From contig JAKSYS010000224.1 in the NCBI GenBank assembly GCA_022925895.1, positions 19,804-83,803 of the forward strand: a stretch of DNA of 64,000 nucleotides. The letters run 5' to 3'. Both the position numbers and the translations under genes were made by a program. The notes under the pieces were generated by a model. The model saw nothing but the letters and a program-made list of their open reading frames with translations, ran no database searches and had not been told where the DNA came from. The stretch is from Fragilaria crotonensis (Eukaryota; Bacillariophyta; Fragilariophyceae; Fragilariales; Fragilariaceae). Shown in pieces: positions 32,185-43,089 of the stretch (position 1 is its first letter; each line of letters opens with the position of its first letter).

Positions 32185-33261
32185 ATGCCTCTTTCCATTG
32201 GAAAAGTTCGCGTGGACGTGAGCCTCTGCGGTTCCATTCCTCGGTCATGGCCGTCGCAGTTTGAAAGCGCACCTCGACTGCCAAATGCGTCTAAGGAGCA
32301 AGCTTTATTCGAGCTGACGTCATCTGACCTTAACAAGATCCGTGAAAGTGTCCCCGATATTTCATGTATGGCGATTAACGGCAAGAAACTTTCAACGCAA
32401 GTCAACCGTTCCAAGAGTCCTTCAACCGCCACCTTTTCTGGCGATACTTTGTTTTCGACCACAAATTCGTTTGACACACTTCCTTCAGGTGACATCGATC
32501 CGTCTAGACGTGACTCCATGCATCTCGCGACGATCGAGCCACCTCATTGGGCGGTTCCAGCTAAAGGTAACGCGACCCTGAAGCCTGTGTGCGAGGCACT
32601 CGGATCACACTCTGTCATCGACTTGACTTCCAAATCTTGCTTCAGAGTGGGTCGATCGCCAGGGTCTGACATCCAACTAGTCCACAACACCTCATCACGA
32701 CGACACGCCCTCGTCTTCCATCATCCCAACGGTGGCTGTTATGTTGTCGACTGTGGCTCTTCCCATGGAACATACATCAACGGTGTTCGAGTGCGATCCA
32801 CCCCCTCAGGGAGCATGGTCATTCCGCAACGAGTCCGACGAGGTTCCCTAGTGCGCTTCGGCGGTCCTGGAGCTCCGTCTTTCGTTCTGAAAAGTTTCGC
32901 ACTTGGTTTTAGCTCCATGGTTAAGGAAATGAATTCTGTGGATTCGCAGTCCCCTGTGGTTGATGCCAAACCCGACTCTGAGGCGCTTGCACTCCACTCA
33001 AGATTGACGACCATGCTGCCGCCTCTTGAAGGTGGTATTCTGAAGAAAAGGTCCTTCGAAGAATGTTCTGCTCCAGAACCTAAACGGCAACGATGCGTCT
33101 CCCCTAATATGACTATGCTGGACAGTGGACCAATGCGTTTAGTATCCCCCGAGTCACCTCGAAAGAGCAAGAAAGTTTCTTTTCATGAGCAACCTGACTC
33201 AGTCTTCCCCGTTTTAGTAGCGCCGGATGTCTTGATTTCAGATGATGAAGATACCAAATGA
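32185..33261 (+). CDS. FHA-domain protein, NIPP1-like candidate PP1 regulator
   Basis: The 358-residue product has an FHA phosphothreonine-binding domain at about residues 150-240: FRVGRSPGSDIQL, SSRRHALVF (Arg and His of the phosphate pocket) and DCGSSHGTYINGVRV, the hallmark SHGT-x-N block. The C-terminus has a Lys/Arg-rich patch (EPKRQRC), SPxSPRKSKK and KKVSF near residue 329, which fits the RVxF docking motif for protein phosphatase 1. FHA plus a downstream RVxF motif is the layout of NIPP1 (PPP1R8), a nuclear splicing-linked PP1 inhibitor. That equivalence is inference. The start ATG lies in a clear context (AGCCATGCC). Confidence 0.78.
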   Translation: MPLSIGKVRVDVSLCGSIPRSWPSQFESAPRLPNASKEQALFELTSSDLNKIRESVPDISCMAINGKKLSTQVNRSKSPSTATFSGDTLFSTTNSFDTLPSGDIDPSRRDSMHLATIEPPHWAVPAKGNATLKPVCEALGSHSVIDLTSKSCFRVGRSPGSDIQLVHNTSSRRHALVFHHPNGGCYVVDCGSSHGTYINGVRVRSTPSGSMVIPQRVRRGSLVRFGGPGAPSFVLKSFALGFSSMVKEMNSVDSQSPVVDAKPDSEALALHSRLTTMLPPLEGGILKKRSFEECSAPEPKRQRCVSPNMTMLDSGPMRLVSPESPRKSKKVSFHEQPDSVFPVLVAPDVLISDDEDTK

Positions 33262-33461
33262 AAACACGGAAAATATGCACTTCCTCTCGACTATGTACTC
33301 TTTCTTCTCTCGGTTTATGCCGCAGCCTTTCACTTCAAACAACACATTCTGTTGATTAAAAAATAATCGGGTAGAACACTCTATTCCCTCTTCATCTTGG
33401 AGTCCGAAACTCCTTTGCACGTTGATAGTTGACTCAGGTAGGTACACGGTCCTGAGGAAGG

Positions 33462-33637
33462 CGTTTGAATACGGACGATACAGTACGGAAACCGCTAGTA
33501 CAGTAGTAATCAGAGACAAGAGCAGACGTAGACACAAGTTTATCGTTTACTACTTTTGTACGCTTCTTGTGTTACTACTTTATCGTTTATCTCGTCTTCT
33601 CTAAGGTAAGAGTCGGCCGTTACGTACACATTTGAAC
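33462..33637 (+). repeat. Element 2 left LTR
   Basis: This 176-bp repeat is identical to 39940-40115. The following sequence, GGTTTATCAGACCC, is the likely primer-binding region and resembles the initiator-Met-type TATCAGA primer site common in copia elements. Confidence 0.92.
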
Positions 33638-34127
33638 GGTTTATCAGACCCAACTGGAGGGTGAAAGAAAGGATTTGAACGAACGGGTGAGACGGAAGCG
33701 GCGGGTACAATTCTCATGGGCATTGCCAATTTCGTACCTTGACATTCTTGCGAATTCGTTGCACTTTCGAGGATTACCGAAAATATTTATACCACGGCCT
33801 ACAGCGGAATTCGTAGAAGCGTATCTTTTACTCCGTTACGTACCTTATGGTACTCGATATACTTTGCTCCTCGACATGTACTTGAGGTACTCGATATACG
33901 CTGTTCGTAACTTGTTTGGCCACATGGCGGGCGTCAGCGATCGGTACCGTTTGCCCACGTTCTATAATTGGCCGTTGGCCCCGTGAGGCACCGCACGATG
34001 AGGTCAGGACTGATCACCCTGTACCGACCGGAATGTGACCCGCCTCACAACCTACCCATAGTGGTACGGCCCGGAAGACAAACGCAATGTACACCTAGGT
34101 GCTAACTCGAATGATATTCATACGCAG
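33638..34127 (+). other. Element 2 leader
   Basis: Untranslated leader between LTR and gag. It contains the primer-binding region and, as expected, no convincing coding sequence. Confidence 0.6.
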
Positions 34128-35673
34128 ATGGATGCTGAACCCGTTGTCGCCGCAGCTGTTGCTGAACCCGAACCACCAAACCCTGTTCATGAAGTACTTA
34201 CCATTTGTGGTATTGCAAATGCTGCTAATCGCGAAACTTTCATTAATATTGAGGACTCGACTCCATGGAAGCGTTTGCCTCCATGAACGGCGACTCCGAT
34301 GTTTCGGAGATGGCTAAACGAATGGCCTCAAGGCCAACTGCTACCGGGAGAGTAATCCTTGGAACGATGCAAATCAAAAGGCTTCAGGCCTTAGTCTATT
34401 GGGTGAAAGACCACGACAACGTGGCCTACAGGCACAGCCTGAGATGTGGACTCGAGAAGTCATGTTGGCAGCAATGGCGAGAAAGGAATCTGACCACAAC
34501 CTTGATAAGGTTGACATCGACATAATTGACCCCGGCAAGTGCCAGACCGATGCTGGTTGGGATAACTGGCAGATCGGCTTTGTGAACAAGCTAAGCGCAA
34601 TCATGGGGGCCGCGAAGGTCCCAATCGACTATGTCGTACGCCCTGAATGGGATTACACCGACGAGTTGTTTCTCGACGATGATGAGATGAGGCGCTTCCA
34701 GATGCCACTAGAAGGCGAAAACTTCAAGCGTGACAACAAACTGGTATTCCAGATACTGAAATCGGCTTGTATTAAGTCCGATGCTTGGACATGGATCCAA
34801 AGTTACGATCGCACTGCGAATGGCAGAAGAGCATGGTTGGCGCTTGTTGCGCATTACGATGGCACGGGAGAGTTAAACAAACGTGTTGAAAAAGCTAAAG
34901 AGGAAATCTCTCGCTTGCATTATAAGGACGAGAAGGTGTTCCCGTTTGAGAAATTCGTCACGAAGCTCAAGGAGAACTTCCATGTATTGTCAAAAGATAA
35001 GAGCGAGGAATTAACTGAGAAGCAGATGGTCGACAAGATGCTTCTTGGTATCCGTTCTACGGACGCAAGTATCACGTCTGCAAAGGTCAACGTCTATCAG
35101 AACTATCGCGCCAACTTCGATAAGGCCGTTGAGTTCTTGTCTGGACTAATTTCGAGCATTCATGCCGCAGCCCAGTTGGATTATGCCAACCGCCACTCGG
35201 GCAACAAACGCCGATATGTCAGCGCAATGGGATCCAATGATCAGCGTGGCGGCCGTGGCAGGGCCCGTCAAGGCGGCGGTCGTAGTGGCCAACGCGGTGG
35301 TCGCAGCAACGGACGGGGACGAGACGGTCGCGGACGCGGGCGTGGCAACGAACGCAGAACATATGCGAATAACGTCGATATCACTGACCCTCACCGGAAT
35401 TTCACTTCCGATGAATGGGAGCGTCTTGGCTCTATGCGCTCCTACGTCATACAGTTGCGAGAAGGCGGCCGTGGTGGCCGCGGAAGAGGCGACCAGAGTT
35501 ACCAAGGGAGCAATACAAATCGAACGACTAGCAGTGTATCTGCAGCGAACCCGAACTCCAACGAGACGACGAATACATCTAGTGCGCCGGCTGACCAGTC
35601 GGTTGTGTCCGACATAACGGAGCGTGGCTCCCAAAACGGTCGTAGCTTCGGTCGCGGCGCGTACAACACCTGA
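34128..35673 (+). CDS. Element 2 gag
   Basis: The likely start is ATG 34128 (MDAEPVVAAAVAEPEPP). Two one-base indels, near a GG run at about 34258 and an AA run at about 34410, place the first 90 or so codons in other frames. From 34399 the frame is open to TGA 35671-35673. The core reads AWLALVAHYDGTGELNKRVE and FEKFVTKLKENFHVL, the UBN2-type copia capsid fold. The C-terminal third is Arg/Gly-rich (GGRGRARQGGGRSGQRGGR), taking the place of a zinc knuckle in RNA binding. It resembles the gag of a copia family common in diatoms. Confidence 0.85.
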
Positions 35674-36564
35674 CTCGCAGAGGCCAGTGGTGCACGTCAG
35701 GCGCAGGCACACGCGTTAATTTCAAGTGCAAGGCGCACGGGCCCCACACACCATAAGCCCAATGAACCAACCCCTGGCAACATTGCCATCAATGAGATCG
35801 ATAACCACGCTGACACCACGTGTGCTGGACCGAATTGGCGTTTGCTCGAACTTTCGGGCGAGTACTGCAATGTTTCTCCCTTTTCTGCGGAGTATCAACC
35901 GAAGCCAGATGTCCCGATTGCGAAGTGTGCTACGACGTACACGTGTCCCACAACCGGCGACTCTGTCGTCCTGGTCGCTGACCAAGTGCTGTGGTTTGGC
36001 AGTGATTTACACTGCTCCTTAATCAACCCCATCAGATCCGAGCCCATGGCTACGGCGTTTGTGATGATCCATGGGATCCGCACCGACCGATTGGCCTTGA
36101 TTTGGATTCCATTTTTATTCCCCTTACCGTTTCGGGACCGAATCTTTCATTCGAGTCACGCGTCCCCACTGATTGGGAAATGTCGAATCTACCGATTGTC
36201 GAAATTACTTCGCCGACTTGGAATCCCGCGGACATGCACATGTCTGCACCGCGTCGGAATCCAGCGCGTGCCGTCGACTGTATATCGACCGCTGGACGGG
36301 ATATATGGTCCCATTCGACTGCACCCCGACGGCGATCTTCCCCACTTCTGACCCGCGTTGCGTGTCTTCTTTGTATGCGAATGCTATTCTCGTGTCCTCT
36401 GCGCTTACGGGGACGCACGGTGGGATAAGCGCAACGATCACGAGCGAACGACACTCGACTGTAACCTTTGAGAATCTAAGTCGCAATGGAATATTGGCCT
36501 CGAGACGGCCAAGCGAACCCTTCAGGTAACTACCCAGCGCGGGGTAAGAACGGCGGTTCACCCG
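35674..36564 (+). pseudogene. Element 2 protease and integrase N-terminus, frame-broken
   Basis: Directly after the gag TGA, and in the same frame, the sequence continues to INEIDNHADTTCAGPNWRLL (about 35788-35848). This holds DTTCAG, the active site of the HADT-type copia proteases. The frame then shifts near 36040 and again before 36500. The region 36490-36600 (ETAKRTLQVTTQRGVRTAVH) leads into the integrase zinc-binding segment. Confidence 0.75.
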
Positions 36565-38112
36565 TTGCATCGAAGATATCGTGTTGATCACTTACACCTG
36601 AACCGGCGACGCCTAAACGGGGACTGGTTCACTGATACCTTATTCTCGAAGGTCATATCAATCCAGGGTAACACGTGCGCGCAAGTATTCACTAACGGAT
36701 CGTTCACCACGGTCCATCCTCTCGATTCGAAATCGAAAGTCGCTCGGGCGTTGACCGAATTTGCCGACGATGTTGGCATTCCCGACTCCTTATTGTCTGA
36801 TGGAGCTCCCGAAATTGTTGGTCCTAAGACTGACTTTATGAAGGAGGTAAATCGTTTGAAGATCAGGTTAAAGCGATCTGAGGTTGGACGATCGAATCAG
36901 AATTACGCGGCCGAGAGAGAAATCGGCGAGCTCAAGAAGCGATGGAGGAATCGCATGCTCAAGCGGAAAGTCCCACCTCGTCTGTGGGATTATGGTCTGG
37001 TCTATGAGACTAACATTCTAAACAGAATTCCTCGTGGCCAACAACTGCGCACCGGGATTGAGATTGTCACCGGTGAGACACCAGACATATCCGAGTGGAT
37101 CGACTTTGAGTTTTACGATCGCGTATGGTACTATGACCAGAAGAAAATCGAAATCGACGGCAGCGGGCGACGTCTCGCGCGATGGCTTGGTGTTGCCCAC
37201 CGGGTCGGGAGCGATCTATGCTATTGGCTACTACTTGAATCCGGCAATGTAATTGCCCGAACTACGGTACAACATGTCGTACGTGACGACTACCTGAACA
37301 ATGACGTCAAAACCGAAATCGAGAGTTTCGACCGCGCAGTTGACGAGCGTCTGTCAGATCAGAACTTTATGGTTAATGCAGCTGACGGATTTTATATCCA
37401 AGACGAGTTTGATGAGGTGCCGAGTGGCACCGTACGCACCGATGAAGATTATGGTGATATGGATACCCCTGACACGTTGGATGCCGACGACATCAACGAC
37501 GACGTAATTGACAAGTATTTGAATGCAGAACTAATATTCGATGTCGGTACCGGCAGCGAACGCAAAGGCCGTGTGGTCAAACGTGCAAAGGGTACCTCTG
37601 GCGAACCGATTGGTCGTGCACATTCCAACCCCCTGTTCGATACCCGAGAATACGTTGTGGAGTTCACCGATGGATCCACTGAGAACTACTTCGCAAATGT
37701 GATTGCAGAGTGCATGTATGCACAGGTTGACTCTGAAGGAAATCAGTATCAATTATTGAGCGAGATCACTGACCACAGGTCTGACAACTCGGCGATTCAA
37801 ATCGCAGATGGTTTCACCACAAGTCGTAATGGGAATCGTATCCCGAAACCGACAACCCGAGGCTGGTCCCTTTTGGTCTCGTGGAAGGACGGGTCTTCGG
37901 ACTGGCTACCATTGAAGGATTTAAAGACGCCTATCCTGTTCAAGTTGCAGAATATGCAGTGGCAAACAAAATTGCCAATGAGCCAGCGTTTAACTGGTGG
38001 GTACATACGGTTCTGCGGAAGCGAAATCGCATTGTTGCGAAGGTCAAACGCTATTGGCGTACGACCCACAAATTCGGCATACGTGTGCCAAAGACAGTCG
38101 AAGAAGCCCTGA
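36565..38112 (+). CDS. Element 2 integrase and C-terminal extension
   Basis: The open frame of 515 codons includes VHPLHRRYRVDHLHLNRRRL (zinc-binding region) and the catalytic triad in GDWFTDTLFSK (first Asp, about 36619), SDGAPEIVG (second Asp) and NYAAEREIGELKKRW (Glu). It inserts element cDNA into the genome. The part after residue 190 is the acidic linker to RT. The frame leaves the true pol frame near an AAA run at about 37910, where RT sequence starts in another frame. Confidence 0.85.
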   Translation: MHRRYRVDHLHLNRRRLNGDWFTDTLFSKVISIQGNTCAQVFTNGSFTTVHPLDSKSKVARALTEFADDVGIPDSLLSDGAPEIVGPKTDFMKEVNRLKIRLKRSEVGRSNQNYAAEREIGELKKRWRNRMLKRKVPPRLWDYGLVYETNILNRIPRGQQLRTGIEIVTGETPDISEWIDFEFYDRVWYYDQKKIEIDGSGRRLARWLGVAHRVGSDLCYWLLLESGNVIARTTVQHVVRDDYLNNDVKTEIESFDRAVDERLSDQNFMVNAADGFYIQDEFDEVPSGTVRTDEDYGDMDTPDTLDADDINDDVIDKYLNAELIFDVGTGSERKGRVVKRAKGTSGEPIGRAHSNPLFDTREYVVEFTDGSTENYFANVIAECMYAQVDSEGNQYQLLSEITDHRSDNSAIQIADGFTTSRNGNRIPKPTTRGWSLLVSWKDGSSDWLPLKDLKTPILFKLQNMQWQTKLPMSQRLTGGYIRFCGSEIALLRRSNAIGVRPTNSAYVCQRQSKKP

Positions 38113-39586
38113 CGATTGACGAAGAGACTGGAACCGACTTCTGGCGCAAGGCACTAGGAAAGGAGATGACAAAGGTGAAAGTCGCGTGGAAAAGCGCTGA
38201 CGGGATATCACCCGCGCAAGCACGAAGCGGAAAGGAGCCATCGATGATTGGTTTTCAAGAAATTCGATGTCATGTGATATTCGACGTCAAAATGGATTTC
38301 ACCCGAAAGGCAAGATTTGTTGCCGGAGGGCACACGACCGACACGCCAGGATCAATAACTTACTCGAGCGTGGTATCGCGCGACAGTGTACGCCTGGCGT
38401 TTCTGATTGCTGGTCTGAACGACCTCGACGTGCTGGCGGGGGATGTAACTAATGCATACTTAAACGCATCGTGCCGTGAGAAGATTTGGTTTGAAGGCGG
38501 CATTGAAACTGGCGAAGACCGCGGTAAAGTCTTGATTGTAACGCGTGCCCTATATGGACTCAAATCATCAGGCGCTGCCTGGCGTGCGGACTTGGCGGCA
38601 ACGCTGTGTCATATGAACTTTACATCAACACAGGCAGATCCAGATGTATGGATTCGAGTGCCGGAACGCACTATGATATGGTGCTGGTATACGTTGATGA
38701 CATCCTGATATTCGCGAAGGAACCAAAACAAACTATGGACGAATTGGGCAAATTGTACGAGCTCAAACCGGAAAGTGTCCATGAGCCCGATATATATCTT
38801 GGAGCCAATATGGAGAAGGTCCAATTGCCGAATGGTAAAGTGGAATGGGCCATGGGCAGTAAGACTTATGTCAAGAACGCCATCAAAGTTGTCGAAGCAT
38901 TAATTGCAGAAGACGATCCGGAAGCGAAGTTGAAGTCAACGGCGAGGAATCCATTCCCCAGCGGCTATAAACCCGAGCTGGATGTAACTCCTGAACTTAG
39001 TGACGAAATGGGGTCGCGTTTCCTTCAATTAATTGGAATACTGCGATGGGCAATTGAACTCGGACGCCTCGACATATTTGTCGAAGTATCGCAATTGTCC
39101 CAACATCAGGCACTGCCACGGCGCGGTCACCTTGAGGCATTATACCACATCTTCGCATACTTGAAGAAGCATGAGAATGGAGCTCGAATTGTTTTCGATC
39201 CGAAAACCCCTGATATCGATGAACGTGTGTTCAACTCTGATGCCGATTGGCGAGATTTTTACGGGGACGTATGTGAGGAACTACCCCCGAACATGCCAGA
39301 ACCAAAAGGTAAATGTGTGAATATATCATGTTTTGTTGATGCGAATCACGCAGGAAATGTTATTACTCGAAGATCGCATACTGGGATTATCATTTACGTT
39401 CAGAATGCGCCGATCATTTGGTTTTCGAAACGGCAAAATACCGTTGAATCCTCCAGTTTTGGGAGTGAATTTGTCGCGCTTCGAGCTGCGAAGGACATGC
39501 TTGTCGCGTTGCGATATAAGCTCGAATGTTTGGCGTGCCAATTGATGGTCCGGCCAATATATTCTGCGACAATAACGGTGTCGTGA
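37881..39586 (+). pseudogene. Element 2 reverse transcriptase, frame-broken once
   Basis: The stretch 37881-38708 contains MDFTRKARFVAGGHTTDTPG and motif A in LAGDVTNAYLNAS, then ALYGLKSSGAAW. The frame changes near 38650, after which YVDDILIF (YVDD at 38690-38701) gives motif C. The polymerase is complete in motif order. One base change separates its two parts. Confidence 0.87.
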
Positions 39587-39780
39587 AAAACACAACTATT
39601 CCCGAATCAATGCTTGCAAAGAAGCACAATGCAATCAATTATCATGCAGTACGCGAGGCTGTTGCCGCGAAGATCATACGTGTGGGAAAAGAGGACGGCA
39701 TGACTAACTTGGCCGACCTATTTACGAAGGTACTCACTGCAGACCGTCGTCGAGCACTATGTCGCCACATTATGTATTAA
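39220..39780 (+). pseudogene. Element 2 RNase H and pol end, frame-broken once
   Basis: SDADWRDFYGDVCEELPP and CVNISCFVDANHAGN (RNase H Asp) are followed by VESSSFGSEFVALRAAKD (Glu). After a frame change near 39550 come FCDNNGVVKN (Asp) and LADLFTKVLTADRRRALC, ending at TAA 39780. This is the usual copia pol terminus. Confidence 0.87.
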
Positions 39781-39939
39781 GAATGGCATGCCCTGGGTTA
39801 TCGACCGTTGCGTGGGCGAGGTCGTTTACCCCTGGAGCGGATGGAGTCCGCGGGCTTTAATACCAGGTCGTTTTTGCGGACAAGGTGGAATGAGGGATAA
39901 ATCATTCTGTCACGAGGCGAATTCATGATTTACGGGGAC

Positions 39940-40115
39940 CGTTTGAATACGGACGATACAGTACGGAAACCGCTAGTACAGTAGTAATCAGAGACAAGAG
40001 CAGACGTAGACACAAGTTTATCGTTTACTACTTTTGTACGCTTCTTGTGTTACTACTTTATCGTTTATCTCGTCTTCTCTAAGGTAAGAGTCGGCCGTTA
40101 CGTACACATTTGAAC
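39940..40115 (+). repeat. Element 2 right LTR
   Basis: Identical to 33462-33637. Preceded by the purine-rich ACGGGGA (about 39932-39938) and followed by GAAGG. Confidence 0.92.
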
Positions 40116-40120
40116 GAAGG

Positions 40121-40520
40121 ACAAGGGTTGATGGGTGTCACCTTCGCAGTCGTGGATCAAGAGTCCCGTGCACCTGCATTTTTTGGCCTCAGTGGAAACG
40201 TAAAAAGCGAGATTTCAGCGAGATGGAGCCGCCACCACATAAATTTGCGCCTACAGTAGCACCGTGGAACAATCCTCCGCATTTTTTTTAATCCTAGAAA
40301 AATAGTGAAACTGATGCCAGAACAATTACAACTGTAGACCAATTCTTGGTTTGACAGCACAGGCGTTGGCGCTGGATTATTCGACGCCAAACATAATTAT
40401 TGAAATCACGCATCTACCGCAGTCAACTCAAGTACTCTTATCGAAAAGGCCTGATCCATTACTTAATGTTTGTACTGGTAGTGCTTAATGGATTAATAAA
40501 CATAGTTAAGTGTCCTATTC
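40121..40520. other. intergenic, no gene seen
   Basis: Sequence between element 2 and the 3' end of the XPG-like gene. No coding frame is supported. Confidence 0.5.
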
Positions 40521-42418
40521 TCACGTGTGTAGGAGTTGAATCAGATTTGCCTGCCAAGTATCCCGCGATTCACTGTCAAATAACATGTTAGTCGTGTCGA
40601 AGAACATTTCTGGGAGACCAGACGCGTCCATATCACAGATGATGCTCCAGATCCATCTCGCTAACTCCTCGTCGAGCAGTTCCAGGCAAGTTCCGTCTGT
40701 TTGGGGGGATTGTGTCCCACATGCATCAGCATCAGGCAACTCTGTTGCCAGATGAGCATGAAAACAAGCCAGCGACAGCAGATTCATGATATTCGGGTCG
40801 AACGAGCATATGATTTTGTCAGATTTGTATCGCAGCGACGTTGGAGCCGAAACGAGAAGCAACCAAAGCCATTTGATCTCCACTGGCAAAAGCGACGCCG
40901 CTAGAGCGACAGTGGAAGTTGAGCGACCACTTCCCGCGACCGACTTCCATGCCATGTCATCCAAGGTAGCAACACCGGCGGGAGGAATCGCCACATCGAA
41001 CTGCTTGTAGTCGATTCCATCGCCGCTGCCAATTCGTCGCCATTCCACAACGCTTTGAAAGGTCGTCGACTTCATGGTACAATACAAGTACAAGCGGAAA
41101 TGCTGGAAACTCGGCAATGTCCAAGCGCTTTGTTTTTGCAGTAGCTCAGAAACGGCTTGGTAGTCTAATGGGTGACTTTCATGAAAACCCAAAGACTCAG
41201 TCAACGGGAAAGTTTTCTGCAACGGCTCGTTCTCGCTCTGTGTTTCCGTCGCATCTTTCCTCTTTTTGCCGCTTTCGTGATCTAACCGATCGATGAATCC
41301 CTCGACTCGCCTTTTTAGGCGTGTGAGCTGGGTGGTTGGAGGATGCTCGTTTTTCAATCAAGGGTCTACAATAGAATACCCCTTGCAACAATCGCATCAT
41401 CTCCACTGACGACTGTGCTTGATCAACCTGTGGATTCCCTGGATAGTACGTTTTGTGAACTAGATGCAATGACTCAAGCAAAAACGGATCCCCAAAACTC
41501 TGCACAAGCGCATCCAGCCATTGTGCACCTTGCTGAAGATAGTGGGCAACGTAGCGAAGTACTGCCGTCAGGCTCATTTGACTTGTTGGCTTGTTTTGGT
41601 GCTTCACACGGAGACCGCTAATCTTGCTTTTCAGTATGGTACTTCGAGCCGACGCGAGTCTCTCGTCGTCATAGTCGCACCCCGCCAATCCAGCCACTGT
41701 CGAAAGTAGCAATTTATCTTTGCGCTTCTGAAAGAAGGCTCGACTAAAATTGCTGGACAGGTAATGAAAACCTGACAGTGTTAGTTGGCCGTCCCCGGTT
41801 GGGGTGAATTGGAGGGGAGCTGAACGGAACAAAGCCGGGGCAGTTTGCATAGACAAAAAAATCAGTGTCATTTGAAAAGATGGCGACACCATGTGTATCG
41901 TCGAGGCGACTGAGTTTCTCATCAATGTAAGCCTCTGCTTCTCCGGTTGCTGGACGATGCAGATACAAATTATCATTCGTAGTGGCCATTTTGAGAATTG
42001 TGTTCACCATCGTCCACTCAGCCAAAATAGAGATAACTTTACAATTTCGAGTTGTCGATGTTGATCTTGCCGCATCGTCTGCTTGGTGAGCAGCAACTTT
42101 CATTCTGGCGATCTGGGTTGGTATTTTGCGCGGTGCGCAAAGGCCATCCATTACCACATGAACCTCCTTCGCTAAACGTGACATGACAGTGATAAAATTG
42201 TTGGTCCTCCTGTGTATTGAAGCGGGAGAGGCTTGCCCACGCTGATTGTAATGACCATGGAATGTTGCTATTTCGTCGAACTTTGGTTGTAAAGCGAGGA
42301 AGTAGATCAGAGAAGGTCCATCGATCCATACAGACGATTCGACTGCCCTGCATTCCCATGGTTCCCCAAAACGTCTGGGATCGTTCGATACTAACGACCA
42401 TGCACCTCGGATGCCCAT
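40521..42418 (-). CDS. XPG/Asteroid-like nuclease-fold protein, two frame breaks
   Basis: Starting at ATG 42418 (MGIRGAWSLVSND) the protein has the XPG N-terminal block, GEAEAYIDEKL and SNDTDFFVYANCPG (acidic metal-binding residues). After a frame change come LLLSTVAGLAGCDYDDE (the GCDY loop of the FEN1/XPG I-region) and, after a second change, KRRVEGFIDRLDH and a helical C-terminus. The breaks lie at a four-C run near 41815 and a five-A run near 41353, reading on the minus strand. Deleting one base at each leaves 1896 nt, a whole number of codons (631 residues). Asteroid-type proteins keep this layout but often lose nuclease activity. Whether this is a live gene with sequence errors or a fresh pseudogene is undecided. 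Confidence 0.75.
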
Positions 42419-43089
42419 TTTAAACAAGATAGAGTCAGCTCATGTGATGCCTTGTATACTCAGGACAAACGACTTCTGGTCCTCATCAATCATCGAGTCA
42501 AATGGTATTGGAGGGAGTTTGAGTTCGAGCATCGTCTTCCATCATGAACTCCGAGTACGCAATACGGTGCACCTGGTCGCGCTGACCGTCCATAAATGAT
42601 CTGAGACATCAAGGTTGTCAAGTAAAGGGTGGGATTTGTCACGTATGTACAAGTATTCCTACTTCAGTACAGTAATCCAGTACGACCTACAAGAGTACTC
42701 TTGCACACATTCGGAGGAGCACAAGTAGAAGTACCTAATATAAATGGTGACTCCTACAGTCATCGTGTTTAATGGAAGTACAATAATACCGTGATCCTTC
42801 TTGTCAGCCCTCAAATACCAACATTCGAAACAAGCGACAGCACCTATGGATAAGTGCTCCGCCTGGGAGTCATGACTTAAGTTCCAGTTTTGTTGATGTC
42901 TGTCAACACGATTCCAGACCATGTTTCCGAAGGTCAACAGGGGAGGTCAAATATGACGAATAGGTTTCCCACATCACTGAGCGTTGCAATCCAGGTACAA
43001 ACTGAGACCCAACTACACGCAGCCACGAAAAAAACATAATCAGCGCCCATCGAGGATGTCCGTATTTTCAATAGGACGTACGCCTGGTT
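42419..43089. other. intergenic, GTAC-rich in part
   Basis: Upstream region of the XPG-like gene and downstream of the M48 gene. GTAC palindromes cluster at about 42640-42690. No gene is supported. Confidence 0.5.

Larger units (their letters stand above)
33457..40120 (+). mobile_element. Element 2: Ty1/copia retrotransposon with short LTRs
   Basis: The element is bounded by GAAGG at 33457-33461 and 40116-40120. It has 176-bp LTRs that are identical base for base, and the internal order gag, protease, integrase, RT, RNase H on the plus strand. The LTRs start CGTTTG and end GAAC(G), not TG...CA. If the final G belongs to the LTR, the duplication is 4 bp (AAGG) and the termini are CGTT...AACG. 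LTR identity means a very recent insertion, although the pol frame is broken at a few points. The element follows the FHA gene by about 200 bp. Confidence 0.93.

Noticed and set aside
33462-40115. Reading element 2 LTR ends as TG...CA (starting at TGAATACGG)
   Set aside because: That placement leaves no target-site duplication, whereas CGTTTG...GAAC is flanked by GAAGG on both sides.
40157-40390. Minus-strand frame of 77 codons downstream of element 2
   Set aside because: No recognised domain; lies in intergenic DNA between a transposon and a gene end.
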